Assembly (NCBI RefSeq): GCF_000739815.1
Contig: NZ_BBJJ01000014.1
Location: 1-64,000 of the forward strand
DNA from: Paraburkholderia mimosarum LMG 23256 = NBRC 106338
GTDB lineage: Bacteria > Pseudomonadota > Gammaproteobacteria > Burkholderiales > Burkholderiaceae
DNA: 64,000 nucleotides
Reading direction: 5' to 3'
The notes beneath the pieces are model-generated. The model was not told the origin of the DNA, made no database searches, and worked only from the letters and a program-made list of their open reading frames with translations. The translations under genes were made by a program, and so were the position numbers. Positions 62,624 through 64,000 of the stretch are shown one piece after another; position 1 is the stretch's first letter; the number at the start of each line of letters is the position of its first letter.

Positions 62624-64000
62624 TTATGTGCCGATTACGGGCGGGCGCGGCAGGCTGTGCGCCGCGGCCTGCTCATAGGCGTGGCCCAGTTGCAGCACGC
62701 CCCAGTCGTCGCGATAGCGGCCCGCGATCTGCATGCCGACGGGCAGGCCCGAGGCGCTGAAGCCGCACGGCACGGCCAGCACGGGCGCTTCTGTCGAGGA
62801 GAGATACCAGCAGATGCGCATCCAGTCGATGTACGTCGTAAATCGCTGGCCCATGAACGATTCGGGCCAGCGCAGCGAGGCGTCGAATGGATGCATCTGC
62901 GTGGCCGGCAGCACATAGAACGAATGCTGGTTCATGAATTCGCGCATGCGCTGGAACAGCGCAGTCTTGCGCACGAACATCTGGCCCAGGTCGGCGGCGC
63001 TCATCGAGCGGTGCAGGCGGCACTCGTCCTCTATCTCCGGCTTGAGCAGCGACTGCGCTTGCGCATCGAACTGCTGGACGAGCGTGCCGATCATCCACGC
63101 GCGCTCCATTCGGAACACGTCTTCGGCGTCGGCGAGGTCGGGGTCCGCGAACGCGACTTCGCAACCGAGCGATTCGAACACCGCCGCCTGTGCGTGCACC
63201 ATACGCTGGATTTCCGGGTCCACGGGCAGCTCTGCGAGATTCTGCGAAAACGCCATGCGTACGCCGCGAAAATCGCGTTGCAGGGGTCGCGCGAACACGC
63301 TGCCGGGCTCGCCGAGTTCCGTCGCGATCTCGCCGCTCGGGCCTGCGATCGCGCTGAGCAGCAACGCGGTGTCGGCTACGTTGCGCGCCATGGGGCCGTC
63401 CACGCCGAGCGTGGTCCAGCCGTTGAGATCAGGCGCGCGCGGCACGCGGCCCGGCGAAGGGCGCAGGCCCACGATGCCGTTCCAGGCCGCGGGATTGCGC
63501 AGCGAGCCGCCCATATCGCTGCCGCAAGCCAGCGGGTTCATGCCGCAAGCCACCGAAGCTGCCGCGCCGCCGCTGCTGCCGCCCGCGGACTTGCCCGGAT
63601 CCCACGGGTTACGCGTGACGCCGAACACGTCGTTGAAGGTATGGGAGCCGGCGCCGAACTCGGGTGTATTCGACTTGCCGATCATGAGCGCGCCCGCCGC
63701 ATCGCAGCGCCGCACGATCAGCGCGCTATGGTCCGGCACGTGATGCTCGAAGGCTTTCGAGCCGTACGTCGTGCGAACGCCGCGCGTGGCAGTCAGGTCC
63801 TTCTGCGACACGGGAAGCCCGTGCAATGCCCCTTGCCACTCGCCGCGCGCCCAGCGTGCGTCGATCTCCCGTGCGCGGGCGCGCAATTGCTCCGGGTCGC
63901 CCGTTGTGACGAGCGCGTTGACACGCGGATTGACGGCTTCGATGCGGTCAAGGTGGGCGTCGAGTATCTCAGCGGCGCTCACTTCGCGTTTGCGTTGCAG
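62624..64000 (-). CDS. amidase-signature hydrolase (partial, N-terminus off the right edge)
   Basis: The frame is open to base 64000 and typical amidase N-terminal sequence (REVSAAEILDAHLDRIEAVN) reaches the edge, so the true start is probably outside. It has the catalytic Lys in LPVSQKDLTA, cis-Ser in SAGGSSGGAAA and the nucleophile Ser in GSDMGGSLRNPAAW. The C-terminus ends near YEQAAAHSLPRPPVIGT. The substrate is unknown. It is not the allophanate hydrolase type because it lacks the C-terminal domain. Confidence 0.9.
   Translation of the reverse strand: MQRKREVSAAEILDAHLDRIEAVNPRVNALVTTGDPEQLRARAREIDARWARGEWQGALHGLPVSQKDLTATRGVRTTYGSKAFEHHVPDHSALIVRRCDAAGALMIGKSNTPEFGAGSHTFNDVFGVTRNPWDPGKSAGGSSGGAAASVACGMNPLACGSDMGGSLRNPAAWNGIVGLRPSPGRVPRAPDLNGWTTLGVDGPMARNVADTALLLSAIAGPSGEIATELGEPGSVFARPLQRDFRGVRMAFSQNLAELPVDPEIQRMVHAQAAVFESLGCEVAFADPDLADAEDVFRMERAWMIGTLVQQFDAQAQSLLKPEIEDECRLHRSMSAADLGQMFVRKTALFQRMREFMNQHSFYVLPATQMHPFDASLRWPESFMGQRFTTYIDWMRICWYLSSTEAPVLAVPCGFSASGLPVGMQIAGRYRDDWGVLQLGHAYEQAAAHSLPRPPVIGT

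Noticed and set aside
1-64000. tRNA, rRNA, CRISPR arrays, prophage genes or attachment sites
   Set aside because: None was recognised on either strand by reading. A covariance-model scan was not possible.

Overview
The window is about 64 kb of GC-rich chromosome from a Gram-negative betaproteobacterium, most likely Paraburkholderia, Caballeronia or Burkholderia. The reasons are four trimeric porins of the Burkholderiales type (mature start AQSSVTLYG, C-terminal Phe), the DUF3348/DUF802 pair, and the overall gene content. There is no rRNA, tRNA, CRISPR array or intact insertion sequence. The organism name is inferred from gene families, not from a database search.

Layout: 1-2.4 kb holds a DUF802 membrane/coiled-coil protein cut by the left edge and its DUF3348 partner. 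2.5-4.7 kb holds a FrnE-like thiol oxidoreductase and the RNA helicase DbpA. 5-8.9 kb is a small redox cluster (methyltransferase, SDR, thioredoxin-reductase-like flavoprotein, gene remnant) next to a divergent TetR regulator with a candidate operator. 9.5-22.1 kb holds a porin, then what looks like an amine-catabolism locus: MoaF, two SDRs, a LuxR regulator, an APC permease, a second porin, a PuuB-like FAD oxidase, a cupin, a FeaB-like aldehyde dehydrogenase and a EutR-like AraC regulator. 22.2-25.2 kb holds a third porin, a truncated pseudouridine-phosphate glycosidase, a hydrolase and a small unknown protein. 25.4-29.0 kb is a compact RpiR / POT peptide transporter / isoaspartyl peptidase module.

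29.5-39.7 kb is a riboswitch-controlled operon. A guanidine-I (ykkC) riboswitch precedes two DUF1989 proteins, a biotin-dependent 'urea' carboxylase, allophanate hydrolase and a three-gene ABC importer. The riboswitch indicates that the pathway degrades guanidine, not simply urea. 39.7-46.5 kb is an organosulfur-type module: a luciferase-like monooxygenase facing a ribose-type ABC transporter interleaved with an SfnB-family flavoprotein.

46.6-53.7 kb (minus strand) encodes a six-subunit membrane complex related to hydrogenase-4 and complex I. Its large subunit lacks both pairs of Ni-Fe cysteine ligands, so it is an energy-converting hydrogenase-related (Ehr-type) complex rather than a hydrogenase. 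AT-rich palindromes lie upstream, beside a 65-residue protein that may be a ribbon-helix-helix regulator, and related palindromic sequences recur near 55.15 kb. 54.2-59.3 kb holds a spermidine-synthase-like protein, an unknown protein, a PAS-GGDEF-EAL protein and a BON-domain protein. 59.4-61 kb is a YqjH/YqjI-like ferric reductase and PadR regulator pair. 61.3-62.5 kb is a porin with a one-base frameshift at codon 3, and the right edge cuts an amidase.

A dispersed hairpin element occurs three times (10.8, 22.1 and 29.2 kb), always downstream of plus-strand genes. One copy supplies the last codons and stop of the AraC regulator.
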